Source: Halomonas rhizosphaerae (lineage in GTDB: Bacteria; Pseudomonadota; Gammaproteobacteria; Pseudomonadales; Halomonadaceae). From it: a stretch of DNA of 64,000 nt. The translations under genes and the position numbers were made by a program. The notes under the pieces are model-generated. The model made no database searches and was not told where the DNA came from. It saw only the letters and a list, made by a program, of their open reading frames with translations. Shown here piece after piece: positions 20,041-28,651 of this stretch (positions are counted from its first letter, which is position 1; each line of letters starts with the position of its first letter). The stretch is taken from assembly GCF_030010555.1 (NCBI RefSeq), contig NZ_JASCQP010000027.1:92610-156609 (forward strand), in the 5' to 3' direction.

Positions 20041-21507
20041 CTACGCCTCGTGCCCCTCCTCGTGGACCAGCTCCACGTCGACGATTCGCGAGCGGCTCAT
20101 GACAATCTTCCAGCGCTGCAGCAGCGGTTCGCCGTCGCCCTCCACCTCGCGGATCACCAGGTTGATCAGGTGGCGCTTCTCCACCGGCTCGCGGACCACC
20201 TGTCCCTTCTCCTCCAGCCGGTAGACATGGTGACTGCCCTTGTCCATCAGCCGCGCCAGCGGCGCGAGGTCCAGGGTCAGGGTCTCGCGGGTGCGGTCAT
20301 AGCCGCTGAGGAAGCGGGTCGGCGACATGCGCGAGCTGGAACGGTAGTGCAGCACCACCTCCTCGCGCTGAGCCAGGTTGCGCTTGCGCACCCGGCGGAT
20401 CTGCTCGTCGAGCCGGGCATAGCGCTGGTAGTCGAACCACTCGAGCTGGCGGCCCAGGACCACATTGCTGGTGGGGTCCAGGTACTGGCGCCGCCACTTG
20501 GGACGGCCCCGTCGCAGCCAGCGCCACAGGGTGATGCGCAGGTCATCCTTGAACACCTCGCGCAGCGCATAGATCACCGCCAGGGTCAGCACGAAGAGCG
20601 CGGTGATGTCGCCCAGCGACTCCCGGGCCTGCAGCAGGCCCAGGGAGACGAAGATCATCACCACCGCCGTGGCGAAGGCCTTCACCGCCTTCTGCTCGCC
20701 GCCGCCCAGCTCCTGGCTGCGCTGCTTGAGGGTCACGGGATACTCGATCAGCCGCCTCAGCAGGCGCATCTTGTTGGACATCCGGGTGGGATCCCGGGTG
20801 ACCCGCTCGGAGTTGTACTCCTGGGCCAGGCGATGCTCGATCTCGTCGCGACAGATGGTCAGCAGGCGCTCGCGGATCGCCCGATAGCCCTGGCCGCGCG
20901 GCAGGTGGGCGACCAGCGCCAGCAGGTTCTGCTCGGTGAACCAGGAGAGGTAGTTGTCGATGTTGGCGTAGTAGCGGTGCAGGCTCTCGTCGCTCGGCTC
21001 CTGGCGGCGCAGCCGCCCCAGGATGCCCCGGGCCAGGTCGGCGGTCTCCTCGAGCTGGGTGCGCAGCCGCTCGACCTCCTCGTCGTCCTGCGCCGTGCCG
21101 GCCCGGGAAGGGTTCTGGGTCTTCGCGGCTTTGTCGTCACCCCGCTTCTCCGCCTGCCGCACGCGACGCGACAGCTCCAGCAACGCCTGGGTGGAGCGCT
21201 CTAGGGCCACCACGTACTGGTAGGCGTAGAGGCTCAGCCCCAGCCGATACTGGCCGGCGTCCAGGCGCTTGCCCGCCAGGCGACTCATCACCAGCGGCAG
21301 CCGGTGGCGGTCGCTGTAGTAGGTGCGCTTGACATGGATGGCGCCGTGGTAGAACGCCTCCTCCGAGAGCACATGGGAGTTGAGGCCCAGCTCGGCGGGC
21401 ACGAAGAGGAAGAGGTCCAGTCGATGGGAGGTCTCCTCACGCAGCACGCGGGAGACCTTGAGGTGCAGGCTGTCCCGGCGCTCGACCGTGATCTGGTGGG
21501 TCGCCAT
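20041..21507 (-). CDS. Conserved membrane-associated protein, partner of the MscS gene
   Basis: 488 residues, from the ATG at 21507. The first ~240 residues are soluble, with helical charged stretches (YVVALERSTQALLELSRRVR) and a variable linker rich in D, K, T and A. Two membrane helices lie near 285-330 (FATAVVMIFVSLGLLQ, ITALFVLTLAVIYAL). A basic ~150-residue C-terminal domain follows (RRGRPKWRRQYLD, YRLEEKGQVVREPVEK). I do not recognise the family. It starts only 5 bases after the MscS-type gene ends, so the two are surely co-transcribed. A role in channel regulation or the same envelope stress is inference. Confidence 0.75.
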   Translation of the reverse strand: MATHQITVERRDSLHLKVSRVLREETSHRLDLFLFVPAELGLNSHVLSEEAFYHGAIHVKRTYYSDRHRLPLVMSRLAGKRLDAGQYRLGLSLYAYQYVVALERSTQALLELSRRVRQAEKRGDDKAAKTQNPSRAGTAQDDEEVERLRTQLEETADLARGILGRLRRQEPSDESLHRYYANIDNYLSWFTEQNLLALVAHLPRGQGYRAIRERLLTICRDEIEHRLAQEYNSERVTRDPTRMSNKMRLLRRLIEYPVTLKQRSQELGGGEQKAVKAFATAVVMIFVSLGLLQARESLGDITALFVLTLAVIYALREVFKDDLRITLWRWLRRGRPKWRRQYLDPTSNVVLGRQLEWFDYQRYARLDEQIRRVRKRNLAQREEVVLHYRSSSRMSPTRFLSGYDRTRETLTLDLAPLARLMDKGSHHVYRLEEKGQVVREPVEKRHLINLVIREVEGDGEPLLQRWKIVMSRSRIVDVELVHEEGHEA

Positions 21508-21512
21508 GGGGA

Positions 21513-23813
21513 CTAGGCGGGATCCGGGGAGCCGCCCCGGGCATTGGTATCGCCGGCGGGGTCGGCGACCCCGGCCTCGCCGGGCCGTCGCCCGCTGGCA
21601 TCGCGGCCCTTGGCACCCTCGCCGGTCCCATCCAGGCGGCCCCCACCCTGCCCTTCCATGCTCACGCTGAGCCGCGGCACGCCGATGTCGACGGACTGCG
21701 TCTCCATGCGCTGCTTGAGCAGCAGGTTGAAGGCCCGCGCCACGTCCCACTGCATCTCCGGGGCGGTGCGGAAGCGCATGCGCAGGATGGCGCAGCCGTC
21801 CTCGAAGCTGTCGATGCCCTGCATCTCCAGCGGCGACCAGATGTAGTGGCGCATCATGGGGTCCTGGCGCAGCTCCAGGGCGGTCTCCTGCATCAGGGTG
21901 GTGGCATCGTCGATTTTCATGTCGAAGGGGACGCGGACCCGCATCAGGGCGATACCGAACTGGCGCGACATGTTGTGGATGGACTCGATACGGCTGAAGG
22001 TGATGATGTGGACGACGGCATCCAGGTCGCGCAGGCGCACGGTGCGCAGGGTCAGCCCCTCGACGGTACCGATATGGCCGTTGATCTTGACGAAGTCGTC
22101 CACCGCCAGCGAATCCTCGATGAGGATGAAGATGCCGGTGATCAGGTCCTGCACCAGGGTCTGGGCGCCGAAACCGATGGCCAGGCCGATCACCCCGGCA
22201 CCGGCCAGCAGCGGCGTGACGTTCACTCCGAGGTTGGCCAGGCCGACGATGGAGGCAATGATCACGATCGTGGCGAAGATGATGTTGCGGATCATCGGCG
22301 TGATGGTCTGCGCCCGGGCCAGGTTGACCCGCCTGCCCCGGGCACGCGCCGGGCTGGTCAGGGCGCGCTGGATGGCGGTGTCGGCGAAGATCCAGATCAG
22401 CCAGGCCAGCAGCACGGTGAAGCCGATGGCCAGCAGCGCCTGGCCGATGCGTACGCTGGCCACCCCCTGCTGGCCGATGCCGATCAGCGAGCCCCCCCAT
22501 ACCTGCAGCGAGAGTTCGGCGAAGGCGATCCAGGCGAGCACGTGGGCCAGGGCATAGCCGAAGCGTTCCAGGCGTCTGCGGTAGTCGCTCAGCCGACGGC
22601 GCTTGGAGCGCCGCTCGCCGTGCCGGCGGATCAGGCCGGTGACGACCAGCGTCAGCACCAGCAGCGACGCCGAGATGATCGAGCGGGCCAGCGCCGTGCC
22701 CACGTCGCCTACGGTGATGAAGATCGCCAGCAGCGAGCCCCCCACCAGCAGCAGGGCCGGCACGTGCCACAGGCCGCCCACCAGCCGCGCCACCTCGGAG
22801 GAACTGCCCCTGTCGCGCCGCAGGGTATAGGGGCGATTGCGGATCAGGTGCTTGATCGGGCGCTTGAAGCGCAGGATGAAGCGTCCGCTGATCATCGCCG
22901 CCAGCACGTTGGCCAGCACCGACATCAGGCTCGCCAGGTCGCTGCCCATGATCCCAGAGAGACGGGTGGAATTGAACGCATCACCCAGCGCGATCAGGGC
23001 CCCGATGATGAACAGCGGCCTCAGGCTCTGCTGCTGCAGGATCTGCACGGCGATGAAGCGGTGGCCGCTGGTAAAGACCGAGATCACCGTCTCCACCACC
23101 ACCGAGAGGGTGCGCCCGCATAGCGCCACATAGGCGATCACCAGGGTCGCGGTGCGTCCCGAGCTCTCCGGCACCAGCTGGGCGATGCCCAGCACCAGCG
23201 CAAAGGCCAGCGCCCAGGGCAGCATGCGGCGCAGGAAATGCACCACCAGCAGCCAGGCCCGGGGCTCGCGGGGCAGATCCAGGGGCCAGCCCCGGCGCCT
23301 GGCGAGCATCCGCCCCAGGGCGATCAGGATCACCAGCAGCCCGGCCCAGATCACCAGCAGCACGGTCAGCTCGATGACGAAGCGCAGCAACTCGGCATTG
23401 CCGGTCTGCACCACCAGGTCCACCAGGTCGGACCCGCCCTGCTGCAGCTGGCGCTGCCACTCGTCCACCGGCGACCGGCCGGCCTCGGCCTGCTCGCCGA
23501 GGTCGCTGATGGTCTCGGCGAGGGCGCCGAGCAGGCCCTGGGGGCGGGTGATACCGGCCTCCTCGGCGGTCGGGTCGTGGGCCTGCTGCAGCTGGCGCAG
23601 GTTCTCCAGCAGGGCCTCGCGCTGGTCGGCATCCTCGAGGGTGGCGATCACCTCGCTCAATGACTCCTGGAAGGCCTGGGGGTCATGGGAGGCCGCCTCC
23701 TCCCCGCTCCCCGGTGTCAGGGCAGAAAGGGGCGTGGCCTGGGCCGAGGCCAGCGTTGGAAACAGCATCAAAAACAGCAGCCATATCAACAGGCTGCGAA
23801 CGACAACGAACAT
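21513..23813 (-). CDS. Large MscS-family mechanosensitive channel (YbiO-like)
   Basis: 766 residues from the ATG at 23813; a GTG at 23831 with an AGGGAG site is an equally good start. It has a signal peptide (LLIWLLFLMLFPTLASAQ), a helical periplasmic region, then several membrane helices from about residue 140. The MscS core sits near residues 500-620: pore helix VTPLLAGAGVIGLAIGFGAQ, then the beta domain DFVKINGHIGTVEGLTLRT. The last ~60 residues are a glycine- and charge-rich tail. Length and layout resemble E. coli YbiO. It would release solutes on hypo-osmotic shock, relevant to a halophile. Confidence 0.88.
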   Translation of the reverse strand: MFVVVRSLLIWLLFLMLFPTLASAQATPLSALTPGSGEEAASHDPQAFQESLSEVIATLEDADQREALLENLRQLQQAHDPTAEEAGITRPQGLLGALAETISDLGEQAEAGRSPVDEWQRQLQQGGSDLVDLVVQTGNAELLRFVIELTVLLVIWAGLLVILIALGRMLARRRGWPLDLPREPRAWLLVVHFLRRMLPWALAFALVLGIAQLVPESSGRTATLVIAYVALCGRTLSVVVETVISVFTSGHRFIAVQILQQQSLRPLFIIGALIALGDAFNSTRLSGIMGSDLASLMSVLANVLAAMISGRFILRFKRPIKHLIRNRPYTLRRDRGSSSEVARLVGGLWHVPALLLVGGSLLAIFITVGDVGTALARSIISASLLVLTLVVTGLIRRHGERRSKRRRLSDYRRRLERFGYALAHVLAWIAFAELSLQVWGGSLIGIGQQGVASVRIGQALLAIGFTVLLAWLIWIFADTAIQRALTSPARARGRRVNLARAQTITPMIRNIIFATIVIIASIVGLANLGVNVTPLLAGAGVIGLAIGFGAQTLVQDLITGIFILIEDSLAVDDFVKINGHIGTVEGLTLRTVRLRDLDAVVHIITFSRIESIHNMSRQFGIALMRVRVPFDMKIDDATTLMQETALELRQDPMMRHYIWSPLEMQGIDSFEDGCAILRMRFRTAPEMQWDVARAFNLLLKQRMETQSVDIGVPRLSVSMEGQGGGRLDGTGEGAKGRDASGRRPGEAGVADPAGDTNARGGSPDPA

Positions 23814-23971
23814 CCGGTTCGTTTCAGGCACTCTCTCGACTCCCTGGCATTTCGTCTCCCTGGTCTCTCCGGGTCTCGTCTCTCTGGCGAACAAATGACA
23901 GCTCGGGCCGCATCCATGATTCCCGAGGCAGTGTGATAGGCTGCCGACAACATGTCCTACAGGATGCCGTC

Positions 23972-24967
23972 ATGACGCCGCAACCGCCACCCGAACCCCG
24001 CAATGTCGACGGCGAGACGCGTCGCGTCGGCGTCGAGATCGAGTTCGCCGGCCTGCCCCCCCGGGAGACGGCCGAACTGGTGCGCGAGCTGTTCGGCGGC
24101 GAGATCGAGACCCTCAGCCCCCATCGCCTCAAGGTCGTCGACACCCGCTGGGGCGTGTTCGGCATCGAGCTGGACACCCAGTACGCCCATCCCGATCAGA
24201 CCGTGGTGGATGCCGAGGCGGCCGGCGACAGCGAGTGGGAGCGCATGCGCCTGGACTTCCATGCCCGGACCCGGGAGCTGATCGGCGACGTGGTCACCGG
24301 CCTGGTGCCCACCGAGATCGTCTGCCCGCCGGTGCCCTGGGACGAGCTGGAGGAACTCGACGCCCTCTTCGAGGCGCTGCGCACCCATGGGGCCAAGGGC
24401 ACCGACGCCAGCCTGCTCTATGGCTTCGGCCTGCACCTCAACCCCGAGGTGCCGAGCCTCGAGGTCGAGAGCCTGCTGGCCTACCTGCGCGCCTACCTGC
24501 TGAGCGCCGCCTGGCTGCGCGAGCAGATCCACGTGGACATCACCCGCGAGGTACTGCCGCATGCCAATCCCTTCCCTAGAGCCTATGCCCTCAGGGTGCT
24601 GGACCCGGACTATGCCCCGGACCTGGACACCCTGATCGACGACTACCTGGCCGACAACCCGACCCGCAACCGTGAGCTGGACCTGTTCCCGCTGTTCGCC
24701 CACCTGCGCCCGGAGCATCCCCACGAGCTCTTGAGCGACAAGCTGGTCAAGGCGCGCCCGACCTTCCACTACCGCCTGCCCAATGCCCAGCTTTCCGAGC
24801 CCGGCTGGGGGGCGGTGACGGAGTGGAACCGCTGGCTGGAGGTCGAGCGCCTGGCCACCACCCCGGAGACCCTGGCCGAGCGCAGCGCGCAGTTTCTCGC
24901 CCGGCACCGCCCCTCGGCGCCACGCCGCTGGCTGACCCGCCTGCGCCGCTGGGTGTCTCGCCGATGA
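23972..24967 (+). CDS. Amidoligase-family enzyme (COOH-NH2 ligase)
   Basis: 331 residues from the ATG at 23972. The N-terminal RRVGVEIEFAGLPPRETAEL contains the G-x-E-x-E/F strand typical of Amidoligase_2 proteins, distant relatives of glutamine synthetase. FGIELDTQYAHPD, TEIVCPPVPWDELEELDAL and YGFGLHLNPEVPS are further conserved-looking blocks, with acidic and histidine residues suited to Mg-ATP binding. Such enzymes are predicted to make an amide from a carboxylate and an amine. The next gene, a class I amidotransferase-like hydrolase, overlaps by 4 bases (ATGA). The acceptor and product are unknown. Confidence 0.8.
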   Translation: MTPQPPPEPRNVDGETRRVGVEIEFAGLPPRETAELVRELFGGEIETLSPHRLKVVDTRWGVFGIELDTQYAHPDQTVVDAEAAGDSEWERMRLDFHARTRELIGDVVTGLVPTEIVCPPVPWDELEELDALFEALRTHGAKGTDASLLYGFGLHLNPEVPSLEVESLLAYLRAYLLSAAWLREQIHVDITREVLPHANPFPRAYALRVLDPDYAPDLDTLIDDYLADNPTRNRELDLFPLFAHLRPEHPHELLSDKLVKARPTFHYRLPNAQLSEPGWGAVTEWNRWLEVERLATTPETLAERSAQFLARHRPSAPRRWLTRLRRWVSRR

Positions 24968-25650
24968 GCCGTACGACGCGTCCCCTGATCGGCATCACCA
25001 CCTCCGACGCCAAGAGCCGGATCGCCTGGTGGTTCGACTGGTTTGCCGTCTGGCGCCACGGCGGTCGACCGCGGCGGCTGTCACCCTCGCGCCCCTTCCC
25101 CGAGGCGCTCGATGGCCTGATCATCGGCGGCGGCGACGATATCCAGGCCCACCTCTACGACGACGAGGTACGCCTGGACGTCCGCGTCGACCCGCAGCGC
25201 GACGAACTCGAGCTCGAGCTGCTGGAACGCTTCATCCCGCTGGGCAAGCCCGTACTGGGCATCTGCCGCGGCGCCCAGCTGATCAACGTCTACCAGGGCG
25301 GCACCCTGGACCCGGACATCTACACCACCCACGAGGGTCTCAAGCGCCGCCGCACCGTGCTGCCGCGCAAGACTGTGGACATCGTCGCCGACAGCCAGCT
25401 GCATCGCATCCTCGAGGTGAGCTGGTGTCGCATCAACAGCCTGCACCACCAGGCGGTGCAACGGACGGGAAAGGGCATCGAGATCGTCGCCCGGGACCGC
25501 GATGGCCTGGTGCAGGGCATCGAGTCCCGCGACCACGAGTTCCTGATCGGCGTGCAGTGGCATCCCGAGTGGCTGGTCTTCAACCGCCCCCAGCAGCGGT
25601 TGATCCGCGCCCTGGTGAAGGCCGCCCAGCGCGGCATCGCCTCGCCGTAG
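24964..25650 (+). CDS. Class I glutamine amidotransferase-like / peptidase C26 protein
   Basis: 228 residues, starting inside the amidoligase stop. The catalytic cysteine is in LGICRGAQLINVYQGG, and the His-Glu pair in GVQWHPEW, as in gamma-glutamyl-GABA hydrolase (PuuD) type peptidase C26 enzymes. DGLIIGGGDDI is the oxyanion-side strand. The gene pairs tightly with the amidoligase, so it may hydrolyse gamma-glutamyl-like amides, edit the ligase product or supply ammonia. This is inference from gene pairing, which is reported for amidoligases in comparative-genomic work. Confidence 0.85.
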   Translation: MSRTTRPLIGITTSDAKSRIAWWFDWFAVWRHGGRPRRLSPSRPFPEALDGLIIGGGDDIQAHLYDDEVRLDVRVDPQRDELELELLERFIPLGKPVLGICRGAQLINVYQGGTLDPDIYTTHEGLKRRRTVLPRKTVDIVADSQLHRILEVSWCRINSLHHQAVQRTGKGIEIVARDRDGLVQGIESRDHEFLIGVQWHPEWLVFNRPQQRLIRALVKAAQRGIASP

Positions 25651-25702
25651 CGCCCCCGGGACAAGAGCAGCGCCCGGGACAAGCGCGATACCCGACACAA
25701 GA

Positions 25703-25732
25703 CGCCGGGGCCACCTCACGGTGGCCCCGGCG
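25703..25732. terminator. Terminator-like hairpin
   Basis: A 12-bp perfect stem (cgccggggccac / gtggccccggcg) with a six-base loop stands between the convergent amidotransferase and osmC genes. There is no long T run on either side. Confidence 0.6.
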
Positions 25733-25770
25733 CGATGATACCTGCCCGGCCGGTCAGGCCGGCGCCGGGC

Positions 25771-26202
25771 TCAGTTTTCCAGCGTCGCCGACAGGCTGAT
25801 CTCGGCGTTGAACAGCTTGGAAACGGGGCACCCTTCCTTGGCCTTGTCGGCCGCGTCCTGGAAGGTCGCCTCGTCGGCGCCCGGAATCTTCGCCACGGTG
25901 TCGAGATGGATGGCGGAGATGGCGAAACCGCCCTCGACCTCCTCCAGGGACACCTTCGCCTCGGTGGCGATGCGCTCGGCGGTCAGGCCGGCCTCGCCCA
26001 GGATCAGCGACAGGGCCATGGAGTAGCAGCTCGCATGGGCGGCGCCGATCAGCTCCTCGGGGTTGGAGCCCGCCTCGCCCTCGAAGCGCTTGGCGAAGCT
26101 GTAGGGGACGTCCTGGATCGCGCCGCTCTGGGTGGAGACCGTCCCCTTGCCGTCCTTGAGGCCGCCCTGCCAGACGGCGCTGCCGGATTTCTTGATGCTC
26201 AT
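25771..26202 (-). CDS. osmC: OsmC-family peroxiredoxin
   Basis: 143 residues, the size of E. coli OsmC. It reduces organic hydroperoxides using two cysteines, here in AAHASCYSMAL and KEGCPVSKLF. The N-terminal SGSAVWQGGLKDGKGTVST is typical. A strong AAGGAG site precedes the start. It is divergent from an aldo/keto reductase over 155 bases. OsmC subfamily members are usually induced by osmotic or stationary-phase stress. Confidence 0.92.
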   Translation of the reverse strand: MSIKKSGSAVWQGGLKDGKGTVSTQSGAIQDVPYSFAKRFEGEAGSNPEELIGAAHASCYSMALSLILGEAGLTAERIATEAKVSLEEVEGGFAISAIHLDTVAKIPGADEATFQDAADKAKEGCPVSKLFNAEISLSATLEN

Positions 26203-26357
26203 GTCGACTCCTTCTCGTTGTCAGGGGTAACTTGCTGCCTCTTCACCATACACCATGGGGATGCCCTCCTCCTGAGGCAAGGTCGATTGCATCGGCGACC
26301 GCCAGCAACCAGACTATATGAAAAATATTTCCACACACCTTGTATCAGGAGATACCC

Positions 26358-27242
26358 ATGCCGACACCACCCAGCGTGCGACTCCCCGCCACCGCCCATG
26401 AACCGGCCCGCGACCTGCCGGCCATCGGCCAGGGCACCTGGTACATGGGCGAGGGGCTGGCCCCGCGCCGCGACGAGGTGCGCGCCCTGCAGCATGGCCT
26501 GGCCCAGGGCCTCACCCTGATCGACACCGCCGAGATGTATGGCGACGGCGGCGCCGAGGAGGTGGTGGGCGAGGCGCTCGCGGGGCGTCGCGACGAGGCC
26601 TTGCTGGTCTCCAAGGTCTACCCCTGGAACGCCGGGCGCGACAGCGCCATCGCCGCCTGCGAGGCGAGCCTCGCCCGCCTGCACACCGACCACCTCGACC
26701 TCTACCTGCTGCACTGGCCGGGCAACATCCCGCTGGAGGAGACCCTGGAGGCCTTCGAGCGGCTGCAGGAGGCAGGCAAGATCCGCCGCTTCGGCGTCTC
26801 CAACTTCGACGTGGACGAGATGGCCGCACTGACCGCCCTGCCCGGGGGCGCGGCCTGCGCGGTGAACCAGGTGCTCTACCATCTGGGCTCGCGGGGCATC
26901 GAGCACTCGCTGTTGCCCTGGCAGCGCCAGCGTGGCATCCCCACCATGGCCTACTGCCCCCTGGCCCAGGCCGGCACGCTGCGCCGCGACCTGCTCGGCC
27001 ATCCCGAGGTGGAGGGAATCGCCGACGAACTCGGCATCACGCCCACCCAGCTGCTGCTGGCCTGGGCGATCCGCCCTATCGACGGCGCCAGGGACGTGAT
27101 CGCCATACCCAAGGCCACCCGGCTCGCGCACGTGGAACAGAACGCCGCCGCCCTGGCGGTCGAGCTGGATGCCGAGAGCCTGGCCCGCCTCGACGCCGCC
27201 TTCCCGGCGCCGGACCGCAAGACGCCGCTGGATATCGTCTAG
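26358..27242 (+). CDS. Aldo/keto reductase
   Basis: 294 residues from the ATG at 26358, which has a GGAG site; a TTG at 26340 is not needed. It has the AKR barrel with tetrad positions visible: Asp/Tyr in IDTAEMYGDGGAEE, Lys in LLVSKVYPWNA, and His in YLLHWPG. The NADPH-binding C-terminal segment VIAIPKATRLAHVEQN is present. It probably reduces reactive aldehydes such as methylglyoxal (YeaE-like), though the substrate is not certain. It converges on the DUF1415 gene, 15 bases away. Confidence 0.9.
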   Translation: MPTPPSVRLPATAHEPARDLPAIGQGTWYMGEGLAPRRDEVRALQHGLAQGLTLIDTAEMYGDGGAEEVVGEALAGRRDEALLVSKVYPWNAGRDSAIAACEASLARLHTDHLDLYLLHWPGNIPLEETLEAFERLQEAGKIRRFGVSNFDVDEMAALTALPGGAACAVNQVLYHLGSRGIEHSLLPWQRQRGIPTMAYCPLAQAGTLRRDLLGHPEVEGIADELGITPTQLLLAWAIRPIDGARDVIAIPKATRLAHVEQNAAALAVELDAESLARLDAAFPAPDRKTPLDIV

Positions 27243-27257
27243 GCTCGGCCCTGCAAC

Positions 27258-27803
27258 CTAGCCGCGCAGCCTGGCCAGGGCATCGGAGAGGGCCTCATGG
27301 CCCAGCTCACGCATCGCCGCGATATTTCGCTCGGGGATCCCCGCCGGGTCCGGGTGGTGGGCCAGGGCCCGCTCCAGCCCTTCCTCGCGCAGCAGGTGCC
27401 ACATAGGGAAGGGGGAACGGTTGGTGAAGTTGGCGGGGTCCTCCGGCTCGGCGTCCGCGAAGACGTAGTCCGGGTGGAAGCTCGCCAGCTGGTAGGTGCC
27501 CTCGAAGCCCTGCTCCGCCAGCAGCGCCTCGGCGACGGCCAGCAGGTCCAGGTAGTCGTCGAAGTCGTCGAGCCCCTCGGTGAGCACCAGCAGCGTGGTC
27601 TCCACCTCGGGGGTGGCGTCCAGGTGGCGGCACTCGTCGAACAGCGCCAGCAGTGCCGCCTCGCGGTCCGAGGCCGGCACCGCCACATAGCGGATGGTGT
27701 CGCGGGCCACCTCGCGGCCGGCGAAGGGACAGACATCGCGGGCGACCACGAAGGTCTCCACCCAGGCCCGGGTGGCGGCAAGGGGATCGGGGGATGCGGT
27801 CAT
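27258..27803 (-). CDS. DUF1415 family protein
   Basis: 181 residues from the ATG at 27803, with a GAGGCG ribosome site. It matches the conserved DUF1415 pattern as I recall it: VETFVVARDVCPFAGREV near the N-terminus, TTLLVLTEGLDDFDDYLDLL in the centre and YQLASFHPDYVFADAEP followed by NRSPFPMWHLLRE. Conserved Cys, His and acidic residues suggest a metal or redox role, but no activity is known to me. It is soluble with no signal peptide. It runs parallel to the endonuclease V gene, 62 bases upstream. Confidence 0.85.
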   Translation of the reverse strand: MTASPDPLAATRAWVETFVVARDVCPFAGREVARDTIRYVAVPASDREAALLALFDECRHLDATPEVETTLLVLTEGLDDFDDYLDLLAVAEALLAEQGFEGTYQLASFHPDYVFADAEPEDPANFTNRSPFPMWHLLREEGLERALAHHPDPAGIPERNIAAMRELGHEALSDALARLRG

Positions 27804-27865
27804 GGTCGCCTCGTTCAGGGAAGGGAGCGAAAGAAGGGAGCGGCAGTATAGCCCAGGCGGCCACC

Positions 27866-28576
27866 CTACCCTACCCGCCCCCGCCGCGAGGCCAGGCGAT
27901 CCGCCAGCCGGGTCGGCTCCGGCAGCTTGGTAGGGCCCAGGCATCGGATGACCCACGCAAGCGACGTGGGCAGCGACACCCGATGCCCCGGCGAGACGAA
28001 GATCGGCTTCACCTTCACCCGCGAGCGCAGCACCGCGCCAATCACCTCGTCTTCCGGCCCATCCACCAGCGGCGTCCAGTCGCCCCGCGCCGGGCCCGGC
28101 TCGCCGTGGCGCCCGCACAGCCGCGACTTGGCCACGCCGATGGTGGGCAGGTCGAGCCAGAGCCCCAGGTGGCTGGCCACGCCGATCCGCCGCGGATGGG
28201 CGATGCCCTGGCCATCCACCATCACCAACTCGGGCCACACGGTCAGTTCATCGAAGGCCGCCACCGCCGCCGGCACCTCGCGAAACGACAAGAGCCCCGG
28301 CACATAGGGCATGCGCGTCGGCTCGCGATGCACCACCTGCTCCACTATCTCCAGGGTGGCCGGCTCGAACTCGCCTGACGCACCCGGCGGCCAGGCCAGC
28401 ACCACCACCGCCGCGCGGGTGATCTCGCCACCCTGCTCGAAGCCGATATCCACGCCGGCGAGATGTCGCACCGGCTCCAGGCGGTCGGCACGTTCCACGC
28501 GAGAGGCCAGCCGCTTCTGCAGGGCGATGGCCTCGCTCGGGGCGAGGTTCCAGTCGTGCAAGGGGGAAATGGACAT
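27866..28576 (-). CDS. nfi: Endonuclease V
   Basis: 236 residues, near the 223 of E. coli Nfi. It nicks DNA one base 3' of deoxyinosine. The catalytic carboxylates are in place: Asp in LAGVDIGFE, Glu in YVPGLLSFREVP, and Asp in MVDGQGIAHPRRIG, followed by the IGVAKSRLCG block. The start at 28576 has a GGGAG site. It is divergent from sbcD across 75 bases, grouping three repair nucleases in this segment. Confidence 0.95.
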   Translation of the reverse strand: MSISPLHDWNLAPSEAIALQKRLASRVERADRLEPVRHLAGVDIGFEQGGEITRAAVVVLAWPPGASGEFEPATLEIVEQVVHREPTRMPYVPGLLSFREVPAAVAAFDELTVWPELVMVDGQGIAHPRRIGVASHLGLWLDLPTIGVAKSRLCGRHGEPGPARGDWTPLVDGPEDEVIGAVLRSRVKVKPIFVSPGHRVSLPTSLAWVIRCLGPTKLPEPTRLADRLASRRGRVG

Positions 28577-28651
28577 CCTGGCTCCCTGATTCGTCGGTGT
28601 CGCTCGGGTTAGACTACGGCTTTTGCCGCGTGACGGAACACCGGGGAGCCG

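Noticed and set aside
20041..22770. A single 909-residue protein spanning the region of the unknown membrane protein and the 3' half of MscS
   Set aside because: The upstream part is an out-of-frame shadow of the MscS gene; the real start is the ATG at 21507.
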